From: Eutreptiella sp. 'Long Island Sound 2002'
Lineage: Eukaryota; Euglenozoa; Euglenophyceae; Eutreptiales; Eutreptiaceae
NCBI GenBank assembly: GCA_964036045.1
Contig: OZ038385.1
Coordinates: forward strand, 35,987,563 to 36,051,562
Direction: 5' to 3'
DNA length: 64,000 nt
Shown here in pieces: positions 1 through 10,454 of this stretch. Position 1 is the first letter of the stretch, and the number at the start of each line of letters is the position of its first letter. The notes beneath the pieces were generated by a model. That model had not been told where the DNA came from, did no database searches, and saw only the letters and a program-made list of their open reading frames with translations. The position numbers and the translations under genes are program-made.

Positions 1-1250
1 CACCAGGCACTGTTGCACATGTCTCCAAATCTACAAACTGACCTGTCACTGGTGTTTGTTGGGGTTGTTCTAGGGTGGATGTGACGCATGCCTCACCCCC
101 CCCTCCAGGGGGGGGGGGGTTGTCTGCCAGAAATGCTTCAAAGCACGTTGCCCTTCAACATGACTTTGGTGAAGGGCAGGGGGAGAGGGGGTTCCACCAA
201 AGGACTGGGCAGTTGCACTGCGCGAACACTCCAAACAACCTCCCCTCCCCTCCCCTCCCCTGTGGGTGTGGCTCAAGGCAGGGACCCCGCCTCTGGGGCG
301 GTGGGGCAGCGCAACAGCCGGGAGTGGCCTGGGGGGGGGGGGGGGGATCAGCCAATCCCCGGCCCCGCGAAGGAAAACAGATGAGGCGCACGACCCCCGA
401 ACCGGTCGGGCGTCACGAGATGAGGAATGTGCAGCAAATGCAAAGAAGAACGCTCTTCGGTGATATATCACAGGCGCCCTTCGTTGTACCCCCCCCCTCC
501 CCCTCTCTTCTGGTCGTGCAACCCCCGATGCCACAAGGGCGCGCACCACCACCTCCAAAAGAAAAAAACACAAGGAACTGTCAATGCCATGGTCCCCAAA
601 AGGCGCGGGACCCGCACCTCCTCCGATGTGGAGAAGGCAATGTGTCGCGCACCCGAGTGCCTCTGCGATGGCCCGACTCGGCCTCGGAGCTGCGTGCTTC
701 GGCCTGTCACTGCGCCCGAAGGAGCACGGCTCCGTCTGCACGACACTGCATCAGCGCTCTGGCACACGGCGGCATCGCCCCCCTCAGTATTTTTTTTTTT
801 GGGACTCCGGTACACCCAGACCTCAACAGTGCACCGGCTGGTCAGTGTCTGTCGTTGGGTACCTACCAACGGCTGTCGGATAAGCTCCAACGGCTGTCGG
901 TTCACCAAGATCCTGCCACCCACAGGGGGGGGGGGGACTCCTCGGATTTGGACGCCAACTACCCCCCCCCCCCACTCCCCGTTGGCCGGAGGCCCCCTTA
1001 GGGGGGGGAAGGGGGGGCTTGGAGAGGGGGTTCCGGGAGGGGCGATGGGGGGTGGGGTCTGGGAGGGCCCTGTGGGGTGGGATGGGGTGGGGTGGGGGGC
1101 ACAGAGCCCCCTCCCCCCCCCGAGCTGCCACCCAAGACATTCATGATGTTTTAGAGGGCCAGCCTTGTGCAACACAAGCACAGGGAGGGCAAGGAGGGCA
1201 TGAGCACAGGCAATAAGGGACCTGCCATACCCCCTCCACTTACTCAAACG
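1..1250. other. Non-genic, G/C-run-rich DNA
   Basis: No exon can be supported here. The stretch carries many G or C homopolymers (near 110, 340, 490, 930, 965, 1100), a short TCCCC-type run near 240 and a T run near 788. Open frames exist in most frames but encode Pro/Gly/Arg-rich strings produced by the homopolymers. Confidence 0.6.
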
Positions 1251-1254
1251 GGCG

Positions 1255-1490
1255 CTACTTCATTCGCTCCAACACTGAGCCCGTCTTCCGGCACTGCCCA
1301 TCCGCCAGATGGTGCCCCACAAATGGGCCCAAAGCCTCCGCCAAAGAGACCGGGCAACGTGTTCCCACGGTGCACTGCTGCTCTAGGCCCTGTGCAGGGC
1401 TGGCGGTGTACATCTCTTCGGGGTCGCGCTGCCGTGCCGTGCATTTGAAAAGCTGTGCTGTGTCCATCTCCGCCACATTTTCCGCGGGCA
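1255..1490 (-). CDS. Weak exon candidate, possible 3' end
   Basis: The minus frame reads as ordinary protein for about 75 residues (it contains MDTAQLFKCTARQRDPEEMY and a tail ending SVLERMK before a stop). The 5' side runs into a long C tract and no clean AG acceptor is visible at the right phase. It lies downstream of the other minus-strand exon candidates at 2.4-9.0 kb and could be their last exon. No family recognised. Confidence 0.2.
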
Positions 1491-2261
1491 CACGGGGGGG
1501 GGGGGGGGGTTGCCAGGGGATAATCTCGGAAGGGGACAGTTTCGCCACCTCCAGGAATCCTGAAGCTTGCTGTTGTTTGCTGGTGGGCTCTGGTTGGTTC
1601 CTCTTATTTCCTCGTAGGCACTTTCACAATCCTGGGCAACACGGCCTTCCAATGCCTTCCAGTCACACAACCCACTGCGTGTTGCAAAAAACACATCTCT
1701 GAACCTTCCCTTCGCCTGGTACACTGCTGCACATTTCTGAGTTCTCAGTACTCACCTGCGTCTGAATTTGCAGTGAAGTTGTTGGTCACACGCCGCGAAA
1801 ACTTCGCCGGGGGGGAAAACCTCGCCACTTTTCTTAACAGTGAAATTCCCCCCTCCCGAAAATTCCCCCTTCCCTCTATCGGAAATGGCACCCCCCGACT
1901 CGTCCAAATTTTGCCCACAGCCGGTGATGCGTGACCAATGTGACCAACGACTCACCCGAGGGCCCCTCAGCGAAGTGAAGGGTATTCCATTTTTCTCCCG
2001 TGGGTTTCCCAAGGAAAGCAGTGATCCACGAAAATAATTGAAAGTCATTTCTCTGTCAGCCTCTGTCTGCCTTCCTGAGCAAAGCAATGGTCCGTAAAAA
2101 TATTCAAAGGTCCTTTTGGGGGCCGCATTGGGTGCCTAAAAACTTGCAATATCTCCCGCGACAGCGGCGCCGTGCCACGTAACGCAACACCTTTGGGCAC
2201 AACACGACCACACACAAAAACAGTAAAAGAAGGTGTGTGTCTGTTGGACAGCTCCGCTACT

Positions 2262-2335
2262 TCTGGGGCTCGAACCCACGTCCCGTTGGTCGCGCGTCAT
2301 GTGCGATGGCAGCTGAACCACGCGACCTCTTGGAA
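2262..2335 (-). repeat. tRNA-like sequence (SINE head or tRNA pseudogene)
   Basis: On the minus strand the segment carries an A-box-like GTGGTTCAGCTGC and a B-box GGGTTCGAGCCCC at tRNA-like spacing. The T arm can fold, but the ends do not make a convincing seven-pair acceptor stem. I read it as a tRNA-derived element rather than a working tRNA gene. Confidence 0.45.
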
Positions 2336-2373
2336 GAGAAGGGAAGGCAGGCACACGGACCTCAAGGCTCCAT

Positions 2374-2857
2374 CACTGCCCCCTTGACGCCAGGGGCTGG
2401 CGTCTTTGCTGTGCTTCGGGGACGTGCTGGTGGGGGTCAGGGGGCTTCTCGGGGTGTGCTGGGGGGAGTGGGACCGGGCGCGGCCCGTGGTCTGCGTCCC
2501 GGCGCTCTGCAATCCGCGCGACGCGGGGGATGTGTGCGGGGGTGTGTGGAACGCGGAGCTGTGGGGGGTGTGGATGAGGCTGGGGGGCATGGAGGAGGCC
2601 TGGGAGATGGAGATGGTGTCGCTGGTGGGCGGGCCCCGCGGGGCACTGGGGCTGCGGGCACTCCCGTCCATGGTCTGCGGGGTGGTGGGGCCGGACCAGC
2701 TGCCGGGGGAGAGCTTTGCAGCCGCGGAGGGGGAGGCGGCAGGAGGGGGGGTCTGGGTCGTGGGCTCGGGGAAGCTTCGCGTGACCCCGGACTTCCAGGG
2801 GGACGTGTCCTGCACGGCAGGCTGCGCCTGCAGCCGGCGGAATTCGCTCAGCATCGT
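2374..2857 (-). CDS. Probable exon, Ser/Thr/Pro-rich protein segment
   Basis: A minus-strand frame opens directly after a CACAG acceptor at 2858-2859 and starts TMLSEFRRLQAQ. It continues about 160 residues as a Pro/Ser/Thr-rich, low-hydrophobicity chain, as in disordered regions, with GC-rich third positions. Its 3' end is not defined; GT dinucleotides near 2372-2380 are candidate donors. It may belong with the exon candidates at 4.0, 4.7, 5.2 and 8.7 kb in one long minus-strand gene, but I could not make all phases agree. Family not recognised. Confidence 0.45.
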
Positions 2858-3509
2858 CTGTGACAAGCGAAGGAGATGATGAGAGCCACGTGCGACCTGA
2901 GTGGAGCACCGCTTAGCGACCCTCTCTTCCGGTTGTCAACGAAGATCCGGCTCCCGGGCGTGCCGGACTGCTGGCCGTCCACCTCCCCCTCCCGGCCAAA
3001 TTGGGGGATCCAGGCAAGTGTTCGGCCCAAAATTGGAAATCCCCTCGTTTGAAGGTGCTGTTCAACAAAAAGGGTACCAAACACCAAAAATAAAAAACAG
3101 TAGCATACCCGAACCAACGTAACCCCCAAATGCCCTTTCTCACGGTCGAGTTGCCCAAACAACATCGCTGGCGATGTGATGTACAACAGAGGTCGGACAT
3201 TCGCGGCCGATTTCAGGGACACAACGCGGCCTTGGGGCACTCTGATGGGCTGCGCCTGACAACCGATGCGCAGATGCCAAGCCAATAAACATACACACAC
3301 CCACCTGCAGTCCAAGCCAAACCCGCACTTACCTACCGCCGCAAAGGCCGCATCAAGTGCTGCTGCCCGGACATCAATTGCCGCTGGACTACCGCCACCA
3401 CCCGTCGGAAAATTGCAGCCGCACTCGGCGGACAGGCAGTGACCGTTGGCTGATCTCTCCCCTCGTGACCAAGCACCACCGGTCCCCAAGGAAAATTTGC
3501 TGTGCCGCG

Positions 3510-3856
3510 GCATGCTGCGGCATGCTGCGGCATGCTGAGGCATGCGGCGGCATGCCGAGGCATGCGGTGGCATGCGGCGGCATGCGGCGGCATGCGGCGG
3601 CATGCCGTGGCATGCTGAGGCATGCCGAGGCATGCGGCGGCATGCTGAGGCATGCGGCGGCATGCTGAGGCATGCGGCGGCATGCTGAGGCATGCGGCGG
3701 CATGCGGCGGCATGCTGAGGCATGCGGCGGCATGCTGAGGCATGCGGCGGCATGCTGAGGCATGCGGCGGCATGCGGCGGCATGCTGAGGCATGCGGCGG
3801 CATGCTGAGGCATGCTGAGGCATGCGGCGGCATGCTGAGGCATGCGGCGGCATGCT
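3510..3856. repeat. 10-bp minisatellite with GCATGC core
   Basis: About 34 head-to-tail copies of a 10-base unit, mainly CATGCGGCGG and CATGCTGAGG in irregular alternation. Every unit holds the palindrome GCATGC. The unit contains no stop codon in the frames used, so long open frames rich in MPPHA/SACRRMP-type repeats cross the array on both strands; these are not genes. A short fragment of the same repeat recurs at 4154-4176. Confidence 0.95.
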
Positions 3857-4012
3857 TCCAGCCGTAGGTGGGGGGCAACCGAGTTTCCCCAAAGCTGCAA
3901 AGGTAGCAAAACCCAGAACCAAACACAAAGGAATGCATGTCCTGACACCCTGCAAAGATGAACACAGCAGCATCATGTCATGGGTGGTCATGTTGCGACT
4001 GCTCCTCCTCAC

Positions 4013-4116
4013 ATTTCCGCTGTTCGTCCATCGTATTGGCATACGTGATTGCCAAATGGTGCAACGTCTCATCACTCATATTGCGGCGATCATGTGCCAG
4101 GGTGTGTCCCAACAAA
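4013..4116 (-). CDS. Probable exon, unidentified minus-strand gene
   Basis: The segment lies between a GGCCTGCAG acceptor (4117-4118) and a GTGAGG donor after GGAAAT (4011-4012). In one frame it reads LLGHTLAHDRRNMSDETL and on through a helical, charged stretch containing YANTMDEQRK. The base and codon composition look coding. The start phase needs two bases from the preceding exon. The neighbour at 4.7 kb ends in phase 0 as I define it, so another exon probably lies between them. No domain recognised. Confidence 0.45.
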
Positions 4117-4679
4117 CTGCAGGCCAAAGTAGGCAAGGAGCAAATCTCAGTGTGCTGCGGCATGCTGCGGCGTGCTTCCCCCGTTGGTGCTTACTCGTGA
4201 CTCTTTTCCGGAGTGAACCACTGCGGGTACCTCTTTCTGCCCCATTTTTGGAATGTTGGATTCCGTGATGATGTCCGGCTGTCCTTGTCCTGATTGCAGC
4301 GGGCGGGCCTGACCCTCCGGCTCCCTCGACTCCCTCTGTTTGCCTGACTCTGCCCCCCCCCCCCTTCACTCTCTCTGCCTTCGCCTCCCACACAATCCGC
4401 CAATGTGCGCACTGCCCCTCTCGCACATCCTGCCCGACACATCTCCGCGCGGCCCCCCTGTCGGGTCCCACCGCACTGTGAGGGGGTCCGCATCCCCAAA
4501 TGAAGCCCAGCCTCACACACGCCCCAATCAGGCGCTCCGCAATCGTGTGTCGTCCAACACGAGGGCAGCGCCGTGCGCCCACTTTGGGGCTCCATCTGCC
4601 GGCTGCCCCATCCCGAACTCAGCCCCAACGCGGCCATAGGACCCCAACCCCCGCCCTTTATGTCATGGGGTCATGATAC

Positions 4680-4804
4680 CTGCACTTGGGTCTCCAGTCG
4701 CCGTTGTGACGATGCCAATTTGCGTAGTTCGTCATATCCGTACTGCAAGCAGATCAATGCGTAGCGGAGGCTGCGGTAGGCCAGACGAGCACAGCGAACG
4801 AGGT
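4680..4804 (-). CDS. Probable exon, helical segment
   Basis: Minus strand, bounded by a CCCTTAG acceptor and a GTATCA donor after GTGCAG. The frame reads DLVRCARLAYRSLRYALICL followed by a charged helical stretch with YGYDELRKL and a Gln/Arg-rich end. It resembles part of an alpha-helical or coiled-coil protein. I do not recognise a family, and the join to neighbouring exon candidates is unproven. Confidence 0.45.
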
Positions 4805-5209
4805 CTAAGGGTCGCCGGCCCCTTTCGTGAACGCCCGAAGTTTTCGCAACGGGACACATGCGAAGAAGTTTGGTGGTGCTTGGCTCAGGTGGGCCCCCTC
4901 CTGCATTGGAGCACGCTGCATGGCGTCCGGCAGCCCGGCTCCTCCAGAGGAACTGTGCGCTGGCTTCTGCCATGTGGTGACCTACTTCTTCAGACGTGGA
5001 TCGGAACAAGTAAATTAGCTTAGGGTATGTTACTGCCTCTGGATGGCAAAAATACAAAATTCACATCGGGGAACAAGGATACCAGGGGAGCAGGGGGGTG
5101 CAAAGGCGGTCCTGAAAAAAGCATATTTCCACAAATTATTTCGCCATTAATTGTGTCCCAATGCGTAAAAGTGCTCGTCCTAATTATGTCCATTTTCCTG
5201 AAAACAGAC

Positions 5210-5334
5210 ATTGTGTGTTGCTTGCTTCTGGCGTTGGGGCGAAGCTGCCGCTGCAGCTTGCAACTCTGTCAGGATGGCATCAGATGAGACAGAGGTCTGT
5301 GGGACAGGGGAAGCGGCCCATTGATGGGATGAAG
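5210..5334 (-). CDS. Weak exon candidate, Ala/Gln/Ser-rich
   Basis: A minus-strand frame following an ATGGCAGCAG acceptor reads SSHQWAASPVPQTSVSSDAI then LTELQAAAAASPQRQKQ, with a possible GTCTGT donor. It looks like a linker rich in Ala and Gln. Support is only composition plus possible splice sites. Confidence 0.3.
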
Positions 5335-6002
5335 CTGCTGCCATGGTAGAATGCAGGGCACAGGGGGCAGTGCACATGCGGACCAGCACGCTGTTGGGGC
5401 TTGGGGATGGCTCGGGTCCATGAAAACCTCATGGCGCCGCCACCGGTCAGCCACGGTGACTTTGGTTGCGGGTCTCTGCAAAGGGCCTCTACTGGAACAG
5501 TGGTGTCCCTCTGCCTCTGCCCCGCACGGCGCTGGCGGTGTGGTCAGTGTGCGTCTAGGCTGTCACGCCTGTTGAGTCCCTACGTGATCCTCCGTGTTGG
5601 CTTTGCCTGGTGCGTGTGGTGGCCTCTTCCTGCGCTCTCGGAGCGGGTTCCGCTTGCGCCGTGCGTCGAGGTGCTGCACAGCCCCCGCTGCCACCGCGCT
5701 TCACACGGGCGGCCGTCCCACGAGGGCCAGGATCTGTGCGTGGCTCCAGCGGCGTGGGCGAGACTCCTCTCCACCCCGCGGCAAGCGCCCCGGCAGCAGT
5801 GCCACAAATGGGCAGAGTTGGGTGCTGGGGCTTCCATTTTTGGAGGCAAGCGCTGACAATGGGATGCCACGAGATGGTGGTCTCTCTGGGGGACGCCTGA
5901 CAGCGCAGGCCACTCGGAACTTCTGAATTCCGGTCCCTCAGCGGCACTGACGCCCACTCTCCGGTGTAACAGGAATCCCGACTCAGGAGGACTAAACCGT
6001 CC

Positions 6003-6572
6003 CACCATCCCTCTTTCCCATCCCTCTAAACCGTCCCTCTATACCGTCCCTCTATACCGTCCCTCTATACCGTCCCTCTTTCCCATCCCTCTATACCGTC
6101 CCTCTATACCATCCCTCTTTCCCATCCCTCTATACCGTCCCTCTATACCGTCCCTCTTTCCCATCCCTCTATACCGTCCCTCTATACCGTCCCTCTATAC
6201 CGTCCCTCTATACCGTCCCTCTATACCGTCCCTCTATACCGTCCCTCTATACCGTCCCTCTATACCGTCCCTCTATACCATCCCTCTATACCATCCCTCT
6301 ATACCATCCCTCTATACCGTCCCTCTATACCGTCCCTCTATACCGTCCCTCTATACCGTCCCTCTATACCATCCCTCTATACCATCCCTCTATACCATCC
6401 CTCTATACCGTCCCTCTATACCGTCCCTCTATACCGTCCCTCTATACCGTCCCTCTATACCGTCCCTCTATACCATCCCTCTATACCGTCCCTCTATACC
6501 GTCCCTCTATACCGTCCCTCTATACCATCCCTCTATACCATCCCTCTATACCGTCCCTCTATACCACTGTGC
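6003..6572. repeat. 13-bp minisatellite, block 1
   Basis: About 43 tandem copies of CCCTCTATACCGT, with a second variant in which CCGT is CCAT, and at the left edge some units with TTTCCCAT or TCTAAACCGT. Because 13 is not divisible by 3, the array cycles through the frames and stays open in each plus frame. It ends directly in the 50-bp minisatellite. Confidence 0.97.
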
Positions 6573-6785
6573 AGGCCCCACAGGAACCCCCGCACGCCAG
6601 GGCCGCACCAGCAGTGCTGTGCAGGCCCCACAGCAACCCCCGCACGCCAGGGCCGCACCAGCAGTGCTGTGCAGGCCCCACAGAAACCCCCGCACGCCAG
6701 GGCCGCACCAGCTGTGCAGTGCAGCCCCCACAGGAACCCCCGCACGCCAGGGCCGCACCAGCTGTGCTGTGCAGGCCCCACGGGA
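6568..6785. repeat. 50-bp GC-rich minisatellite
   Basis: Four and a half direct copies of a 50-base unit that includes GTGCAGGCCCCACAGGAACC and ends near GCACCAGCAGTGCT. Copies differ by a few substitutions (for example GCAGCCCCC for GCAGGCCCC, and CAGCTGTGC for CAGCAGTGC). It sits between the two 13-bp arrays. Confidence 0.95.
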
Positions 6786-7228
6786 AACGGGCAGCGCCCC
6801 CCCACGCCTGCACTCGTGCGGTTCAGGGGCACGCAGGCAGAATGCCCCCTCCCCTGTCGTGGGGGAGCGGCGGCCGGAAGCAAGGGGAATCGGGGCCCCG
6901 CAGGTCCCCGAACAGGTGGTCCCTCCATCCAGCCCCCCCACCCCGCCACCGTCACGCACAGGTCGGGTCACCCTCCCCCCCGCAGCGGGGGAGGGCTCCA
7001 GGGTAACACACACGAGTGGCTCCTCCCTCCTCCGTGCGCGCGCACCCCCCCCCCCCCTCCACACCACGGCGGCCCCCACCCCCCCCCCCCCCCTCGGTCG
7101 TTGTCGGCACACGCCCGGCCAGCGTGACGCCGGCCGACTGCTCCCTTGCGCCCTGCCCAGGGAGAGCGTGTCTGGCAATTTCTCCCGCCGGCACGTGCTG
7201 GGTGCCTTCACAACAACAACAACAACAA
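6786..7228. other. GC-rich spacer between minisatellites
   Basis: Unique GC-rich DNA with C tracts at about 7050 and 7085, ending in CAACAACAAC immediately before the second 13-bp array. Long frames crossing it (both strands) continue into the flanking arrays and are Pro/Gly/Arg-rich. I see no splice-bounded exon. Confidence 0.6.
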
Positions 7229-8148
7229 CCGTCCCTCTATACCGTCCCTCTATACCGTCCCTCTATACCGTCCCTCTATACCGTCCCTCTATACCATCCC
7301 TCTATACCGTCCCTCTATACCATCCCTCTATACCGTCCCTCTATACCGTCCCTCTATACCGTCCCTCTATACCATCCCTCTATACCGTCCCTCTATACCG
7401 TCCCTCTATACCATCCCTCTATACCGTCCCTCTATACCGTCCCTCTATACCGTCCCTCTATACCGTCCCTCTATACCGTCCCTCTATACCATCCCTCTAC
7501 ACCGTCCCTCTATACCATCCCTCTATACCGTCCCTCTATACCGTCCCTCTATACCGTCCCTCTATACCATCCCTCTATACCGTCCCTCTATACCGTCCCT
7601 CTATACCGTCCCTCTATACCGTCCCTCTATACCGTCCCTCTATACCGTCCCTCTATACCGTCCCTCTATACCGTCCCTCTATACCATCCCTCTATACCAT
7701 CCCTCTATACCATCCCTCTACACCGTCCCTCTATACCGTCCCTCTATACCGTCCCTCTATACCGTCCCTCTATACCGTCCCTCTATACCATCCCTCTATA
7801 CCATCCCTCTATACCGTCCCTCTACACCGTCCCTCTATACCGTCCCTCTATACCGTCCCTCTATACCGTCCCTCTATACCATCCCTCTATACCATCCCTC
7901 TATACCATCCCTGTATACCGTCCCTCTATACCGTCCCTCTATACCGTCCCTCTATACCGTCCCTCTATACCGTCCCTCTATACCGTCCCTCTATACCATC
8001 CCTCTATACCATCCCTCTATACCATCCCTCTATACCATCCCTCTATACCGTCCCTCTATACCGTCCCTCTATACCGTCCCTCTATACCATCCCTCTATAC
8101 CGTCCCTCTATACCGTCCCTCTATACCGTCCCATACCGTCCCTCTACA
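7229..8148. repeat. 13-bp minisatellite, block 2
   Basis: About 70 further copies of the unit seen at 6.0-6.57 kb, with both the CCGT and CCAT variants plus rare ACACCGT and CTGTATACC copies. Translation in any plus frame gives a 13-residue repeat (PLYRPSIPSLYTV and variants), which explains predicted open frames of more than 350 and 500 codons here. No start, splice or compositional evidence suggests these are translated. Confidence 0.97.
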
Positions 8149-8677
8149 CAGGGAGAGAGGGGAGGGCTAGTGCGTGTGTGTGTGGGGGGGGGGGGGGGGG
8201 TGAGGGATGAGAGCCACCAAACCGCTGTGTGACCCCCATCATTTTCTCGGTAAGGCACTCTTCTGTTTCCTTTTCCCCCAAAAATGTCATCCAGTGGTGT
8301 GGACAGTGATTCACAAGAAGGGGGGGAGCCGGGCGCTTGGGTCCTTAGCCCGGATTCCGGTGATATCCATCGAGAGCCCAGGAGCCACGCACCAGAATGT
8401 GCGTCATGAGCTCGGCATAGGCACAGGCGCAGAAGAGGGTGTCCGCAGGATGCGGTGCTTGAAGGGGCGATGGTGAGTCAATCGACAAGCAATCGTGTCG
8501 TGCACTATTCGACGGACATTGGGGGCCACTCGACGGGGCGGTTACACGCCAACCGACGGCGGTTCTGGACCATCCGATGGCGGTAGGGCTCGACAGTTTA
8601 CTGAGGCTCCAACGCTCTACCCTCTGCCCTCAGCATTGGCCACACGACAGAGATACGTGGTTCATATCTGCCTCCAC

Positions 8678-8989
8678 CTTCCCGATCCTGTCCAGGTCCT
8701 TGTCATTCGGCTCCATGGGAGGCTTGCCTTGGAGCGCAGGGGCCGGTAGGTCTGGCAGGGAATGCATCGGGATTGGGTACCGGCGCTGCACCACGGCTCC
8801 GGTGTCTTGGGTTGTGAACGCAACTTCTGGAGTCGGGAACAGGCGCTGGGGGGACTGAGCGGTGGGTTGCGGGGGCCCAGGGGACTGCAGTACGGTCAGC
8901 ACTTCCAGCGCCAGCTCATCGTTGATGTTGGTCAAGTTGGCAATGATGCGCCGCAGGACCGTTGTGCGAAGCTCCTGTGACTTGCTGAC
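8678..8989 (-). CDS. Probable exon, helical plus Pro-rich segment
   Basis: The exon follows a strong acceptor (CTCCTCCTGTGCTGCCAG, 8990-8991) and starts in phase 0 with VSKSQELRTTVLRRIIANLT. The first 35 residues look amphipathic-helical (NDELALEVLTVLQ follows). A Pro/Gln-rich linker comes next and a charged end (EPNDKDLDRIGK) precedes a GTGGAG donor. This is the most protein-like of the left-hand exon candidates. A GAT-type or similar helical bundle is possible but not established. Upstream exons would lie above 9 kb, inside repeat DNA. Confidence 0.5.
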
Positions 8990-9198
8990 CTGGCAGCACA
9001 GGAGGAGCACCGGACCCAGCCTCCAGCCGTGACATTTGGTACGCACAGGTGTGCATGTGTACGCGCATGCACGCATACGCGCATGCACACACGCTAAGAA
9101 AGAAGCCTCCCCAACGCAAAACCCCTGCAGGCAAACGGGGCACTGGGCAGCTCAGCTTCTCATCAGGCCACCAAGAACAACGAGGGTGACATTGTCAT

Positions 9199-10165
9199 GT
9201 GGCTAGGCGCCTTTCGAAAAAAAATAGACACTCAGAAAGTGTCACACACGCACACGCACACACACACACGCGCGCGCGCGCGTTGGGAACCGCAAAAACA
9301 AGAGCAAAAGTACAAGAAAAGCGGTTGGAGCAAACTCCTCAGGAGCTGCAGAGCAGCCCTAGACGTCTTTCAGTCTGTTGAAGCGGGACGGAGTGCAAGC
9401 CGGTGCTGGTGTGCAGAGGTGCAGAACCACTCCCTCCTGCCCTCCCCAGACCCAAATATTTCTTGGACAGGCAGGCAGGCAGCCAAAAAACCCCTGCACA
9501 CACACACACACATGCATACACGTACGACGTGCGCGCACACAAACAAAAGAGCAAAGACACATCCAGCGCCTGCAAACAGCAGTAGAATGTGAAGGCTAGG
9601 CGCCTTTCTGAACAGTAACGAAGGGCTGTGAGCATGCGCAGTCCCACCGACTGCTGTGGCATGTCCCTGTGCCAGCACATACTCGCGAAGGTCAACATGG
9701 GCAGAACAAGCCATGTATGCCTGGCCAAGAGCTTTGGCAACAAACAACTGAAAGACCACTGGCACACACAAGCACACACAAACCGAAAAAAACAAGAATG
9801 AAAGCACAAGGAAAGCGGCTGGAGAAAACTCCTGACGAGCCAGAGAGCAGCCCTAGACACACACACTTGTGCAGGAACCAACAAGTAAACCACTGATGTC
9901 ACCAGAGATCGGCGCGGCGCAGGCACAGTGGATCTCACCAGGAACACCTCGTCAGGCCAGTGAGCAATCAAAACAAGACAAAGCAGGAAGCATTGATCGT
10001 GTCATGATGTCAAGGCTAGGCACCTTTCTGAAAGTGAGTGAAATGGGAAATGTAGCGCCGCTAATCGTCCTGGCAGGAGTCACGAGCGGGCACAGGTCAC
10101 TCTGTTTCACTCACTGACTATGGAGAGGGGAACAGTCCGTTTGGTAATGGCAAACTTATAGCCAG

Positions 10166-10199
<34 letters not shown>

Positions 10200-10300
10200 T
10201 GAGAACCGCAAAAACAAGAACAGAGCAAGAAAAGCGGTGAAAGAAAAATCCTCAGGAGCTGCAGGGCAGCCCTAGACGTCTTTCGGTCTGTTGACAAATG
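9199..10300 (+). repeat. Near-tandem ~400-bp repeat family with CA tracts
   Basis: Three diverged copies begin with GGCTAGGCGCCTTTC or close variants at about 9203, 9595 and 10013. Each holds a CA-rich tract followed by a conserved block ending AGCAGCCCTAGACGTC (about 9290-9380, 9780-9870, 10200-10290). The block includes AAAACAAGA and AAAGCGG words and CTCCTCAGGAGCTGCAG. A copy in reverse orientation lies at 63,055-63,170, and a weaker relative near 12,035-12,100. Predicted short frames here are repeat shadows. Confidence 0.8.
10166..10198. repeat. CA microsatellite
   Basis: Roughly 15 uninterrupted CA dinucleotides inside the third copy of the ~400-bp family. Other CA tracts of this family lie at 9241-9272 and 9499-9514. 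Confidence 0.95.
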
Positions 10301-10454
10301 ATGTAAAGTGCAGCATCGGGTTCGGTCACAGTTCTTCCCTTGATCCCTGCCCTGCTTCCGAAACTGTGCTGCACCACCAACAGACCATAATTCACCTACG
10401 GAGGAGGTCGTTTCTTCATGTCCAAATTGTGCAACCTGTGCTAGGTGCTTCCAC

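Noticed and set aside
6003-8148. CRISPR-like array of direct repeats
   Set aside because: Units are contiguous with no spacers, in a eukaryotic setting, and without cas genes.
6619-8232. Open frame of more than 500 codons on the plus strand
   Set aside because: Produced by the 13-bp and 50-bp tandem repeats, which lack stops in all plus frames; no independent coding sign.
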